DNA from: CAZTWC01 sp964617105 [NCBI: uncultured Myxococcia bacterium]
GTDB lineage: Bacteria > CAZTWC01
Assembly: GCA_964617105.1 (NCBI GenBank)
Contig: CAZTWC010000009.1
Span: 796 to 34,626 of the forward strand
DNA length: 33,831 nucleotides
Direction: 5' to 3'
In this document: piece after piece, positions 1 to 8,267 of the stretch
Numbering within the stretch: the stretch's first letter is position 1
Layout of the letters: the number at the start of each line of letters is the position of its first letter
Program-made: the position numbers and the translations under genes
Notes under the pieces: generated by a model
The model's database searches: none
What the model was told of the DNA's origin: nothing
Seen by the model: the letters and a program-made list of their open reading frames with translations, nothing else

Positions 1-1
1 A

Positions 2-682
2 TCGGTCACTATTTGTGGCGGTGGCGGCAGCACTGGCACTGATGAGAACAACGATGCCCTGTGCAACGACAAAATTGACAACGACAAGGATAGTTATACT
101 GACTGTGATGACTACAGTTGCTCCAAAAACACTAATGTGGCAGTCTGCGGGTCAGCGCCTTCGGCCAAGGAGAGTACCGACACTCTTTGCCAGGACAAAC
201 TGGACAACGACAAAGATGGTCATACCGATTGCAATGACTACGATTGCTCCAAAAATAGCCAGGTGACAGTTTGCGGCAGCACCGGCGGCGGCACTTCCAT
301 AAAAGAGAGCAGCGATACGGTTTGTAATGACAAAAAGGACAATGACAGTGACGGTTACACTGACTGTGATGACTATGGATGCTCCAAGAACACCCAGGTG
401 ACGGTCTGCGGCAGCACCGGCGGAGGTACTGGCACTGCTACTGATGAAAACACTAATGCCTTGTGCAGCGATGGGATTGACAATGATAAGGATAGCTATA
501 CTGACTGCCGTGATTTTGACTGTTTGGAAAAGAACAACAGCAGTATCACTGTGTGCAAAACGCCGGAAGAGAACAACGATGCCCTGTGTAAGGATGGAAT
601 AGACAACGATAAGGACGGTTATACTGACTGTAAAGATTACGATTGTTCCAAAAACACCAATGTAACAGTGTGTGGGAATTGA
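2..682 (+). CDS. Asp/Cys-repeat (MopE-like metal-binding) protein, 5' partial
   Basis: The reading frame is open from the window edge to the TGA at 680-682, so the N-terminus and any signal peptide lie outside. All 226 visible residues form five imperfect units of 41-47 residues. Each unit has the pattern LCxDxxDNDxDxxxDCxDxxC followed by a VC(G) closing motif, which gives four Cys and a DxDNDxDG-type acidic loop per unit. Gly/Ser/Thr-rich linkers separate several units. Such loops resemble the 'putative metal-binding' MopE-type and thrombospondin-type-3 calcium loops found in secreted or surface proteins of deltaproteobacteria, with disulfides expected outside the cytoplasm. Calcium binding and surface location are inferred. 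The next gene begins 32 bases downstream, so the two are probably co-transcribed. The ATG at 137 that lies in frame is internal to the second half of unit 1 and is not a credible start. Confidence 0.8.
   Translation, partial: SVTICGGGGSTGTDENNDALCNDKIDNDKDSYTDCDDYSCSKNTNVAVCGSAPSAKESTDTLCQDKLDNDKDGHTDCNDYDCSKNSQVTVCGSTGGGTSIKESSDTVCNDKKDNDSDGYTDCDDYGCSKNTQVTVCGSTGGGTGTATDENTNALCSDGIDNDKDSYTDCRDFDCLEKNNSSITVCKTPEENNDALCKDGIDNDKDGYTDCKDYDCSKNTNVTVCGN
41..679 (+). repeat. Five tandem coding repeats (123-141 bp period)
   Basis: Units begin near 41, 167, 302, 443 and 566 and encode the Asp/Cys motif units. Nucleotide identity is high in the DNDKD-YTDC core and lower in the Gly/Ser linkers, whose lengths differ between units. 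This is consistent with expansion by unequal recombination followed by drift. The array continues to the protein's C-terminus and probably extends upstream of the window. Confidence 0.8.
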
Positions 683-714
683 TCCGGGGATTGAAGCCTG
701 GTAAGGAGAAATTA

Positions 715-2865
715 TTGAAAGATCGTAAAAATAGATTACTGCTGAGATTGTGGGTCACAATCTTAGCCCTGGCTATTTTGAGCATTGGGCTGTTTCTCTT
801 TTCCTGCACCTTCAAGCAAAATTTACCCGGTCTGGAGGAGAAGGTGCGGCTCACTATAATGCACACTTCTGACATCCATTCCCGGATTTTTCCCTTTAAC
901 CTGGAGCCCACCAGGACAGATCAGGAGTTGGGGTTGGATCCGGAAAAAAAACCTTTTGGCGGTGCTGCCCGGTTGGCCACCATCCTAAAACGGGAAATGA
1001 AAAAGAGTGATCGGGTGGTTTACCTGGATTCTGGTGACATTTTCCAGGGCGCTCCTATTTTCAACCTGGGATTGGGAGAGTTGGAAATAAAGGTGATGAA
1101 CGAGTTGGGAGTGGATGCCATGGTAATAGGCAACCACGAGTTTGATGCCGGCGCCCGCAATCTGGCAGAAAAGTTGTCTGGTTTCTGCGCTTTTCCGACC
1201 CTGGCTGCCAACTATATCTTTGATGATCCCAACGATTTCACAAAAACCAACCTGGCTCACCTGGTAAAGCCCTATGCTATTATCACTGCCAAAGGGTTGA
1301 AATTGGGTATTATCGGCATGGGCGACATGGGCTCCTTGAGCGCCATTGGCGAGGGCGGCAACAGTTATCAGATTACCCCCCTGGATCAGAATTTTATTAT
1401 CCAGAAATATGTTAATTTTCTCAAACCCCAGGTTGACCTGGTGGTGGTGCTGTCTCACCTGGGCCTTAGCGATGATGTGGATATTATCACCGGGTACACC
1501 AAATTTATGCTCAAAAAAGATTTGGAAAAACTGAAAAAAGATGACCCCCACATTTTTGACGGCTGGACCGAAGTGAAAAAGAATGAAGATATCCCGGATG
1601 AACTCAAGGGTGAAAAGGAGATGGATGATGGCTACGATGAGGATGTAGCGGTTAACGATCCTTTGCCTCACGATTTGCCCGAGGATTTGAGCAAGTATGT
1701 GCGGGTGTGGGTACCTGGAGTTAGGGGAGTTGACCTGATTTTGGGTGGTCATTTGCATGTGGTTTTGAATCCGCCCAAAGTACTGAAAGACCTGGATAAG
1801 CGGGAAGTTTTAATAGTTCATTCCGGCGCGTTTGCCAAGTTTGTGGGGCGGTTGGACCTGGTGGTAGAGCGGGATAAAGGAGAGATAGTATCGCACAAGT
1901 ATAAGGTTTTTCCCGTGGACTCTACGGTTCCTGAAGATGCGGATATGAATGATCTTCTAATTCCTTACGCCTTGCAACTGAACCAGATGATGCGGCTCAC
2001 TGAAATGGTGGCCTATGCGCCGGCCATTTTGCCCAGGCGCCCGGAATTGCCCAATAATGGTTCCAGTATCTTAGGCAGTCTGGTGGCTGATTCGATCCGG
2101 ATTCGTCGCCGGGTGGAGGCCCAGTTTTCTGTTACCAATACTCTGGGAATCAGGGATAATATTTATCCAGGCCCTATTTTTTTGGAGGACATGTTCAATG
2201 TCGTCCCCTTTGAGAACAATGTGACCGTCATGTACCTGTCGGGCCGCGAGGTTCAAACCTTGCTCAATTATGCTACCGAGCGCAGCGCCGGCCGTGGTTG
2301 CCAGAGCCAGATTCAAGTGAGCGGCATTGAGTTTGTTATGCACTGTGGCCAGACCCGGCTCAACCAGGAAATGCTGGAACAAAATCAAGCCCGTAAACCT
2401 TTGACTGTCACCTGTTCCGATGGTTCTAAGGAGACCAACACCAATCCTGCCAAGTGTGTCAGGATAAATGGCCAGACGGTGGACTCACATTCCACTTATA
2501 AGATGGCTACCAACGATTATATTGCCAATGGTGGTAGTGGGTTTAAAATTCTAAAGCGCAACACCACTAAGATCTATACCGGTCTTTCCATGCGGGATGT
2601 GGTGATGGAGTATATGCAGAAAAACTTTAAATCTTGCCAGGAATATTTGGAGCAGAATCCCACCTATTGCCAACTCCAGGGGGGAGTTAAGGATCTTCCC
2701 CAATTATGCCAGGATACCGGCCAGGACAACTCCGGGAGCAGTGGTACTGCCAAGGGACAGGATGCACAGCCGGTGGACCCGGTGAAAAAACTGAAAATCT
2801 TGAATTCACCCTGCCTGTTTGCCATTGAGGAGCGCCGGATGAAAACTTTGGTAACCAAGGAGTAA
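715..2865 (+). CDS. 5'-nucleotidase/UshA-type metallophosphatase lipoprotein
   Basis: This is a predicted envelope-anchored nucleotidase or phosphodiesterase. I chose the TTG at 715 because AAGGAG lies 6 bases upstream at 703-708. It also gives a clean lipoprotein signal: a basic N-terminus, a hydrophobic stretch and lipobox LFSC with Cys31. The open frame itself extends back to an ATG at 643 inside the previous gene, which is unlikely. Calcineurin-type metal ligands are visible: HTSDIH (Asp53, His55), SGDIFQG, GNHE (139-142), SHLG and GHLH (345-348). A C-terminal 5'-nucleotidase domain follows, with NTLGIRDN, FNVVPFENN and NDYIANGGSG motifs. An acidic, Lys-rich insertion of roughly 70 residues sits between SHLG and GGHLH, and a Gly/Ser/Asp-rich tail follows the second domain. 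At 716 residues it is longer than typical UshA-like proteins (about 550). It probably releases phosphate from extracellular nucleotides; the substrate is not certain. Confidence 0.88.
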   Translation: MKDRKNRLLLRLWVTILALAILSIGLFLFSCTFKQNLPGLEEKVRLTIMHTSDIHSRIFPFNLEPTRTDQELGLDPEKKPFGGAARLATILKREMKKSDRVVYLDSGDIFQGAPIFNLGLGELEIKVMNELGVDAMVIGNHEFDAGARNLAEKLSGFCAFPTLAANYIFDDPNDFTKTNLAHLVKPYAIITAKGLKLGIIGMGDMGSLSAIGEGGNSYQITPLDQNFIIQKYVNFLKPQVDLVVVLSHLGLSDDVDIITGYTKFMLKKDLEKLKKDDPHIFDGWTEVKKNEDIPDELKGEKEMDDGYDEDVAVNDPLPHDLPEDLSKYVRVWVPGVRGVDLILGGHLHVVLNPPKVLKDLDKREVLIVHSGAFAKFVGRLDLVVERDKGEIVSHKYKVFPVDSTVPEDADMNDLLIPYALQLNQMMRLTEMVAYAPAILPRRPELPNNGSSILGSLVADSIRIRRRVEAQFSVTNTLGIRDNIYPGPIFLEDMFNVVPFENNVTVMYLSGREVQTLLNYATERSAGRGCQSQIQVSGIEFVMHCGQTRLNQEMLEQNQARKPLTVTCSDGSKETNTNPAKCVRINGQTVDSHSTYKMATNDYIANGGSGFKILKRNTTKIYTGLSMRDVVMEYMQKNFKSCQEYLEQNPTYCQLQGGVKDLPQLCQDTGQDNSGSSGTAKGQDAQPVDPVKKLKILNSPCLFAIEERRMKTLVTKE

Positions 2866-2869
2866 GAGT

Positions 2870-4396
2870 TTGAATATGAAAATTTATTTTATATACTTTA
2901 TTTTTCTCCTCTTGGGCGGTTTGGTATTTTTTGCCGGTTGCCTGGAGGAGGGCAATCCAGATAACGGAGCCGTCAGTTTTTTAGTGGAGGTTCAAAGCAG
3001 TGCCTTTGGCACCAAAGAGCAGCCTCTATCTTTTCCTGGACAGAACAGCCCGGTTGAAGTGGAATTAATAATCACTCCCCGGGACAGCAACTTGCAACCT
3101 ATCAATTTTACCGGCAACCTGGAGATATCGGTTCACCCGGGTATGATGGAGGAGTTTCAGGCTTTGGAGCCTGCTGATGTCAAATCCGAGGTTCTGGAGG
3201 TTTACCGCTTTGTCCGGGGGCAAAAAAGACTGACCACCAAGGTGGCCAGGTTGGAGATGCAGGGGCAAAAACTGCGGGCCAAAGTAAAACTGATTAACTG
3301 TTTCGGCCCCACCAGCATCTGGGTGGAAGATATGGGCAATAATTCAACTGCCTATATTTTTGGAGTTTCCGATAAACTGTTTCATTTTGAAGCACCAGGC
3401 ATACAGGATATCCAGCGGATCACCACCCGCATGGGAGTAAGTGGCCCCTTTTCCACCAGGCGCTCCTCCCTGGAGGGGTATAGCGTAGGAATGCAACGGG
3501 TAGAAACCCCCACCGGCCAGGTGAGAAACGATATGGTGTTGACCGCAGTGGTAAACGAAGGTTTTTTTGTTACCGATCTGGCTAAAAGCGATTTCAACTC
3601 AATTTTTATCTATAATTTCTCCTATCCCGAGGGGTTATGGCCCGGGGTGAAGTTGAGACGGTTAAGCGGCATTGTGGCGGAATTTAACGGCAGTACCAAT
3701 CTCAATTTTCCCACCTGGCAGGTGCTTTACCAGGGAGGAAAGGCCATGACTGTTAATTGGACCAATATCCCGGTGATCACCATTGCCCATGATGATATGG
3801 AACCAGACTGGCGTAATAACCTGAAGGGGCTTACCATAAAAGAGTATTTGGAGGGGGTGGAGTCCTCCAGGGTGGAGGCAGTTGATCTGTTAATGCCCGA
3901 TAATTTTATGGATTGCGATTTTAATAAAAATGGAGAGGTGGAATACAATTTCGAATATGGCGAAGGGATGACGGGTAAACAGCGCCGGGATAGTAAATGC
4001 ACTACTGGCCGCAACCAAAACGCTGAGGAATGCTGTTTGGATGACTGTTACGAGAAAAAAGGGTGCAGTGAAAAATTATCCTATTTTAAATACCGCCAGT
4101 TCTCCGCAGAAGTGTTGCCCTGGGTAAAAGATACTGCCCAGAATAAAGAGATGCCCCGCAAAATTTTGATCAATTTGGCTGAGGCTTGTCCCGATTTTGA
4201 GTTGATGCACATAGAGTCTAAAGAACAAAAAGGGCAGGGAAAGATAGTGATCAAAGGACAGGAAGGCCGCGGTAAAATCAACCATGTGCGGGGCAATCTG
4301 GTCAATGTGCAACTGGCTCAGCCCAAATGGTTAATCCGGGTTTCCCGACCCGGAGATATTACGATACCGGGAATAACCTGTGGCCAGGGAAATTGA
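2870..4396 (+). CDS. Secreted lipoprotein of unknown function with a Cys/Asp loop
   Basis: I do not recognise this family. A TTG start at 2870 has AAGGAG 7 bases upstream (2857-2862); the alternative ATG at 2876 would leave 13 bases. The N-terminus carries a hydrophobic stretch and lipobox FAGC with Cys24, so the 508-residue protein is probably a lipoprotein. The region after the anchor (about 40-170) reads as beta-rich and Ig-like. At residues 348-358 there is a DCDFNKNGEVE segment resembling a dockerin- or EF-like DxNxNG loop. It is followed closely by a Cys-rich stretch (EECCLDDCYEKKGC). The Asp/Cys pairing recalls the repeat protein two genes upstream, but there is no clear homology. The start lies 4 bases after the metallophosphatase stop, so the two are tightly linked. 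Confidence 0.75.
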   Translation: MNMKIYFIYFIFLLLGGLVFFAGCLEEGNPDNGAVSFLVEVQSSAFGTKEQPLSFPGQNSPVEVELIITPRDSNLQPINFTGNLEISVHPGMMEEFQALEPADVKSEVLEVYRFVRGQKRLTTKVARLEMQGQKLRAKVKLINCFGPTSIWVEDMGNNSTAYIFGVSDKLFHFEAPGIQDIQRITTRMGVSGPFSTRRSSLEGYSVGMQRVETPTGQVRNDMVLTAVVNEGFFVTDLAKSDFNSIFIYNFSYPEGLWPGVKLRRLSGIVAEFNGSTNLNFPTWQVLYQGGKAMTVNWTNIPVITIAHDDMEPDWRNNLKGLTIKEYLEGVESSRVEAVDLLMPDNFMDCDFNKNGEVEYNFEYGEGMTGKQRRDSKCTTGRNQNAEECCLDDCYEKKGCSEKLSYFKYRQFSAEVLPWVKDTAQNKEMPRKILINLAEACPDFELMHIESKEQKGQGKIVIKGQEGRGKINHVRGNLVNVQLAQPKWLIRVSRPGDITIPGITCGQGN

Positions 4397-4437
4397 ACTA
4401 AGTAGGAAAAAATTGATTTAAAGGAGTATATAAACGG

Positions 4438-6147
4438 ATGAAAATGGAACTAAAATGGAGTTTGTTATGCCTGTTGATGGCCTGGTTTTTTCTGACTGCA
4501 AATTTAACCTATGGCCAGGAGAGTGATAATTGGGACACGGTCTCCCCTCCGCAATATGAGCAGGATCTGCAAAAGCGGATGAAGAGAGCGGCCCAGGTGC
4601 AGGCTGAGGTAGACGCCAAAAAGGATGAAGAGAAACTTCCAGAGGATACTCAGGATAAAAAATCTAATCAGGTGAGAAATAAATACAGCGATTTTGTGGA
4701 TACCCGCCTCACCTTTATCCTGTCAGACGATAATATTTTGGCTGGCGCTGGTGATGCCACCCCCTCCAGTCCGGCGGCAGGTTTCTATCCCCGCTCCAAG
4801 AGCACCCAGCCCATGGATAATTTAGATACCAAGTACTCAGGTTTCGAAACTCTGAGCCACCTGGTGCTCTATCGGCAGATGCCCACCTATTATGATAACC
4901 TAACCAGTGAAGCGGCTTTTGCTATCCGTTTTCTGTTAAACTACCAGCGCAAATTGGGGTTGGCTGAGAGCGGTTCCTATATCAGGCTCAAGTATCAATT
5001 TGACGGACCCAAAGAATATCTGGGGTTCACCGCTTTTCCCTACTCTTCCGATCGTTTTCGCCTGGGTTACAGTTACCGGATATCCTGGGCAGGCAGTTCT
5101 GTATTCAAAGGGGTTTACTCTGGCGGCAAATGGAGCCGTGGGAAGTACCCTGTGCCGGGTTTCAAATTGGAATATCACCATCCCCGTTTCTATCTGTTTA
5201 CCGGCATGAAAGCCACCACTCTCTATAACGATGAGGTTAAAGAGGAGGAAACGGTTTACGGTTTTCTGGCCGGCACTGGAGTCGATATTCTGGATGAGTT
5301 ACGGCTGGAAGGCGGCGTTGGTTTTTTTCAATTGGGAGTTTTTCCCAACCGCACCATCCTGGGAAAACCTTTCTGGGCTGGCGGCGGTAGTTTTCAATTG
5401 GTTTATCATGTAGGAATCCCCATCAAAACCTCGATTGATTTCAACCTCTATAAAAATGACCCGGAACAGATGGCTGCTTACTTTAAACCTCAAAAGTACA
5501 ACTCTGGTTTCAGTTGGTCGGCTGCTACGGAATTCTCCTATTTGATGCAAAACCTGGAGGATGCCGACAATGTCGGTTCGACCAAAATACAGAGCGCCAT
5601 GGCTTTTGATTTCAATATCAAATTCCGGCACGATTTTTTACGTTTACATGCCGACCTGGTTTACCGCACCGTCTCCTTTATGCTCTTTAATGTGCCTGGC
5701 GTAAATCCCTACGAATCTTTTTCTGCGGTTTCAGGTCATAATCCCGATATTATTGCCGCCGCCGGGGTTGATTACCATTTTCCATCTATCCATTTTACCC
5801 CGGGATTAATTTTTGGAATTCAGATTCCAGCCACCAGCGAAGTTGTCAGTATAAATAGTAGCGCCAACCCTCCCGGGCCTATTAGTAGTACTGTCACGGT
5901 GGTGTACCGCGAAGATGGAGCCAGGCGGGTAATTTTGCCTGACAACCAGAAAACCACCCCAATTTATGCCGTTAAATTGACTGGTAAATTTGATCTGAGC
6001 GAATATATGGCTTTTATTGCCCAAGGGATGTTTACTGTTGATAACAACGAGGTACGGCTGGTGCAGGATGCCCTGGGAATTCCGGTTTACCACTTTCAGG
6101 ACCCATATATACTGGGTTTTAACCTGGTGCTGCAGGCCAGATTCTAA
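4438..6147 (+). CDS. Probable outer-membrane beta-barrel protein
   Basis: The 569-residue product starts with a signal peptide (MKMELK, then a hydrophobic stretch ending near TYGQ, residues 24-27). A charged Lys/Glu/Gln-rich segment of about 60 residues follows. The rest alternates aromatic and hydrophobic residues with Gly/Asn/Asp turns, as in amphipathic beta-strands. It ends ...LQARF with a terminal Phe, the typical BAM-recognition end of outer-membrane barrels. I find no named family signature. The AAGGAG at 4421-4426 lies 11 bases before the ATG, which is slightly long. It follows the upstream lipoprotein by 41 bases and precedes a sugar epimerase by 11 bases, so it could be a surface channel or receptor used with the neighbouring lipoproteins. 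That role is inference. Confidence 0.75.
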   Translation: MKMELKWSLLCLLMAWFFLTANLTYGQESDNWDTVSPPQYEQDLQKRMKRAAQVQAEVDAKKDEEKLPEDTQDKKSNQVRNKYSDFVDTRLTFILSDDNILAGAGDATPSSPAAGFYPRSKSTQPMDNLDTKYSGFETLSHLVLYRQMPTYYDNLTSEAAFAIRFLLNYQRKLGLAESGSYIRLKYQFDGPKEYLGFTAFPYSSDRFRLGYSYRISWAGSSVFKGVYSGGKWSRGKYPVPGFKLEYHHPRFYLFTGMKATTLYNDEVKEEETVYGFLAGTGVDILDELRLEGGVGFFQLGVFPNRTILGKPFWAGGGSFQLVYHVGIPIKTSIDFNLYKNDPEQMAAYFKPQKYNSGFSWSAATEFSYLMQNLEDADNVGSTKIQSAMAFDFNIKFRHDFLRLHADLVYRTVSFMLFNVPGVNPYESFSAVSGHNPDIIAAAGVDYHFPSIHFTPGLIFGIQIPATSEVVSINSSANPPGPISSTVTVVYREDGARRVILPDNQKTTPIYAVKLTGKFDLSEYMAFIAQGMFTVDNNEVRLVQDALGIPVYHFQDPYILGFNLVLQARF

Positions 6148-6158
6148 AGGGAGATATC

Positions 6159-7070
6159 ATGAATTGCATAGTTAGCGGTGGATCAGGTTTTATCGGCTCT
6201 CACATTGTGGATCTCTTACTGGAGAAGGGTCACCGGGTTAAGATTATCGATATAGCCGAACCAATCTATCCCTCAGCAGCAGAGTATGTCAATGCCAATG
6301 TGCTGGATCTGGAGGCTATGATCCGGGAAACCAGAGGCGCTGAAATTATTTTTCACCTGGCGGCTGAGGCCAATGTTAATTACTATTATGATAAACCGGT
6401 TTACTCTTCAGAACTTAACACTCAGGGAGTGGTAAAAGTGTGCGAAGCAGCCCGGCAAAACGGAGTTAAGCGAGTTATTTTCGCCTCTACCGAATGGGTC
6501 TATCAGGCTTCTAATGCGGATGAGGTGGATGAAGATACTCCCCTCTACCCACCAGCCTGCCGCCATATCTATTCTGCTTCCAAGTTGGCTGCCGAACTCT
6601 ATTTGCAGAGTTATCAACTTCTCTACGGAGTTGATTTCTCTATTGTTCGCTACGGTATCCCCTTTGGCGACCGGGCCCGGCCCGAAACTGTACACCCCAT
6701 CTTTATCAACAAGGCTCTCAAAGGTGAAGAGATAACTATCCATGGTGATGGCATGCAGTTTAGGCAGTTTGTTTATGTTAAGGATTTAGCCGCCGGTAAT
6801 GTGGCTTGCCTGGACGAGAAAGCCCGCAACCAGATTTTCGACATCAATGGCAGCGAAAAGGTGACTGTGGTGGATATTGTTCATACCATTGAAAAGATTT
6901 TGGGCATAAAGGCCAATTACCAGACCACCGAAGAGCGGGCTGGCAGTTTTAAGGGCAGATTTATCACCTCTAAAAAAGCCCGGGAAATATTGAACTGGAA
7001 ACCGCGCTATACCTATTATCAGGCCATGGAGAACTATCTTAAATGGTATAAAAAAAATGTGGGCGAGTGA
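6159..7070 (+). CDS. NAD-dependent epimerase/dehydratase (extended SDR)
   Basis: This 303-residue extended short-chain dehydrogenase probably acts on a nucleotide-sugar in the cytoplasm. The N-terminal dinucleotide-binding motif GGSGFIG is at residues 7-13. The first acidic residue after beta2 (Asp31) fits NAD(H) preference. The catalytic set is visible as Ser110 in FASTEWVY and Y138-SAS-K142. The segment HGDGMQFRQFVYVKDLA matches the C-terminal substrate-domain motif of UDP-glucose 4-epimerase and dehydratase relatives. An AAAGGGAG ribosome-binding site precedes the ATG. The exact sugar cannot be read from sequence. It pairs with the next gene, which is also an epimerase, and supports glycan precursor synthesis. 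Confidence 0.88.
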   Translation: MNCIVSGGSGFIGSHIVDLLLEKGHRVKIIDIAEPIYPSAAEYVNANVLDLEAMIRETRGAEIIFHLAAEANVNYYYDKPVYSSELNTQGVVKVCEAARQNGVKRVIFASTEWVYQASNADEVDEDTPLYPPACRHIYSASKLAAELYLQSYQLLYGVDFSIVRYGIPFGDRARPETVHPIFINKALKGEEITIHGDGMQFRQFVYVKDLAAGNVACLDEKARNQIFDINGSEKVTVVDIVHTIEKILGIKANYQTTEERAGSFKGRFITSKKAREILNWKPRYTYYQAMENYLKWYKKNVGE

Positions 7071-7141
7071 GTGGGATAAGGGGATAATTTATAAACAATA
7101 GTAGCATCCATAAGGACTTTAAAAATAAGGAGGTTTAGACA

Positions 7142-8119
7142 ATGAAAATTATGATAACAGGCGGTCAAGGGTATATTGGTTCGATTTTGGTAAGAAGGTT
7201 GCTCAATGAGGGGCACGAGGTGGTTTCCCTGGATTCATTGATGTTTGGCAATTACAATCACGAATTATTACTGGAATATGACAACTTTCGTTTTCATTAC
7301 GGCAGTATTTTGAATATTACCGATGTCAACAAGGCCATGGAGGGGGCGGAAGCAGTGGTGCATCTGGCGGCTATCGTAGGCGACCCTGCCTGCGGAGTTA
7401 AAAAAGATTTGGCCATTGAAACTAACTATTTGGCTACGGTGAATTTAGCCACAGTGGCCAAAATGAAAAAGATCAACCGCTTTGTATTTCTCTCCAGTTG
7501 CAGTGTGTACGGCGCCAGTGACGAACATATCCTGGATGAGCAATCAGCCCTTAACCCGGTTTCTCTTTATGCTCAGACCAAGATTCAGGCGGAAGAGGAG
7601 TTGATAAAACTCTCTGATGACGATTTCAAACCCACTTCTCTGAGATTGGCAACACTGTATGGTCTGTCGCCCCGGATGCGTTTTGACTTGGTGATCAACT
7701 ACCTGACTCAAAGAGCCATCTATCAGAAGAATATCTTTATCTTTGGCGGAGATCAATGGCGGCCCTTTTTACATGTGGCCGATGTTTCCAAAGCCATCAT
7801 GTGCGTGCTTAAGGCGCCCAAGGATAAGGTGGGAGGCCAGATTTTCAACGTTGGTTGTGACGAGGAAAATTATCAACTAAAAGATATCGGCGCCCTGGTA
7901 TCTGAAATAGTTCCCGATACCATTGCCAAGAACAATGATAAGATAACCGACCCCCGCTCTTACCGGGTGACCTTTAAAAAAATTAAAGAGATGATAGATT
8001 TTACCCCTGACCACAAGGTTCCGCCGGGAATCAAAGAGATAAAAAAAGCCATCGACAAGGGGATCTATTTTGATCCGGATCATATACGGTTTTATAACAA
8101 TATCCCCAGCAGAACTTAA
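7142..8119 (+). CDS. NAD-dependent epimerase/dehydratase (second copy, divergent)
   Basis: This is a 325-residue extended SDR, clearly distinct from its upstream neighbour. It has GGQGYIG at 7-13, Asp31 for NAD, SSCSVYG at 118-124 and Y143-AQT-K147. The segment GGDQWRPFLHVADVS is typical of UDP-glucose epimerase, CDP-sugar or GDP-sugar modifying members. A strong AAGGAGG lies 9 bases before the ATG. A 71-base gap separates it from the first epimerase. The reading frame ends inside the left arm of a large palindrome that probably terminates transcription. Specificity is unknown; a role in sugar-nucleotide modification for surface glycans is likely. Confidence 0.88.
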   Translation: MKIMITGGQGYIGSILVRRLLNEGHEVVSLDSLMFGNYNHELLLEYDNFRFHYGSILNITDVNKAMEGAEAVVHLAAIVGDPACGVKKDLAIETNYLATVNLATVAKMKKINRFVFLSSCSVYGASDEHILDEQSALNPVSLYAQTKIQAEEELIKLSDDDFKPTSLRLATLYGLSPRMRFDLVINYLTQRAIYQKNIFIFGGDQWRPFLHVADVSKAIMCVLKAPKDKVGGQIFNVGCDEENYQLKDIGALVSEIVPDTIAKNNDKITDPRSYRVTFKKIKEMIDFTPDHKVPPGIKEIKKAIDKGIYFDPDHIRFYNNIPSRT

Positions 8120-8244
8120 AAAAATGCGGAGGCATCTTCATTAGCGGCGTTGCAGATTCCAGAATTGTCCTCGACGTATTACTTATACGCCTGCGGGAAT
8201 TCTGGAATCTGCGCCTTGCTACTGAAGCGCCTCCACATTTTTTT
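8118..8244. terminator. Large bidirectional palindrome / terminator between convergent genes
   Basis: The left arm 8118-8166 and right arm 8198-8244 are near-perfect inverted repeats. They begin with seven A and end with seven T, so either strand gives a long hairpin followed by a U-run. The matched blocks include GGAGGC, CTTCA, TAGC and a 15-bp stretch GCAGATTCCAGAATT. The loop holds an inner CGTAT/ATACG hairpin. It separates the epimerase (plus strand) from the GT-C gene (minus strand) and overlaps the stop of the former. A bidirectional intrinsic terminator is the simplest role. The length, about 45 paired bases, is far above what termination needs. Confidence 0.8.
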
Positions 8245-8267
8245 GATTGTAGATGTATCCCGGCTAG

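Noticed and set aside
15-266. An 83-residue plus-strand open frame over the repeat array
   Set aside because: It is out of frame with the clear Asp/Cys repeat protein and reads as low-complexity Thr/Met/Leu sequence produced by the repeats.
985-1758. A 257-residue minus-strand open frame
   Set aside because: It lies fully antisense to the metallophosphatase, whose motifs are conserved in the other strand, and shows no domain or ribosome-binding site.
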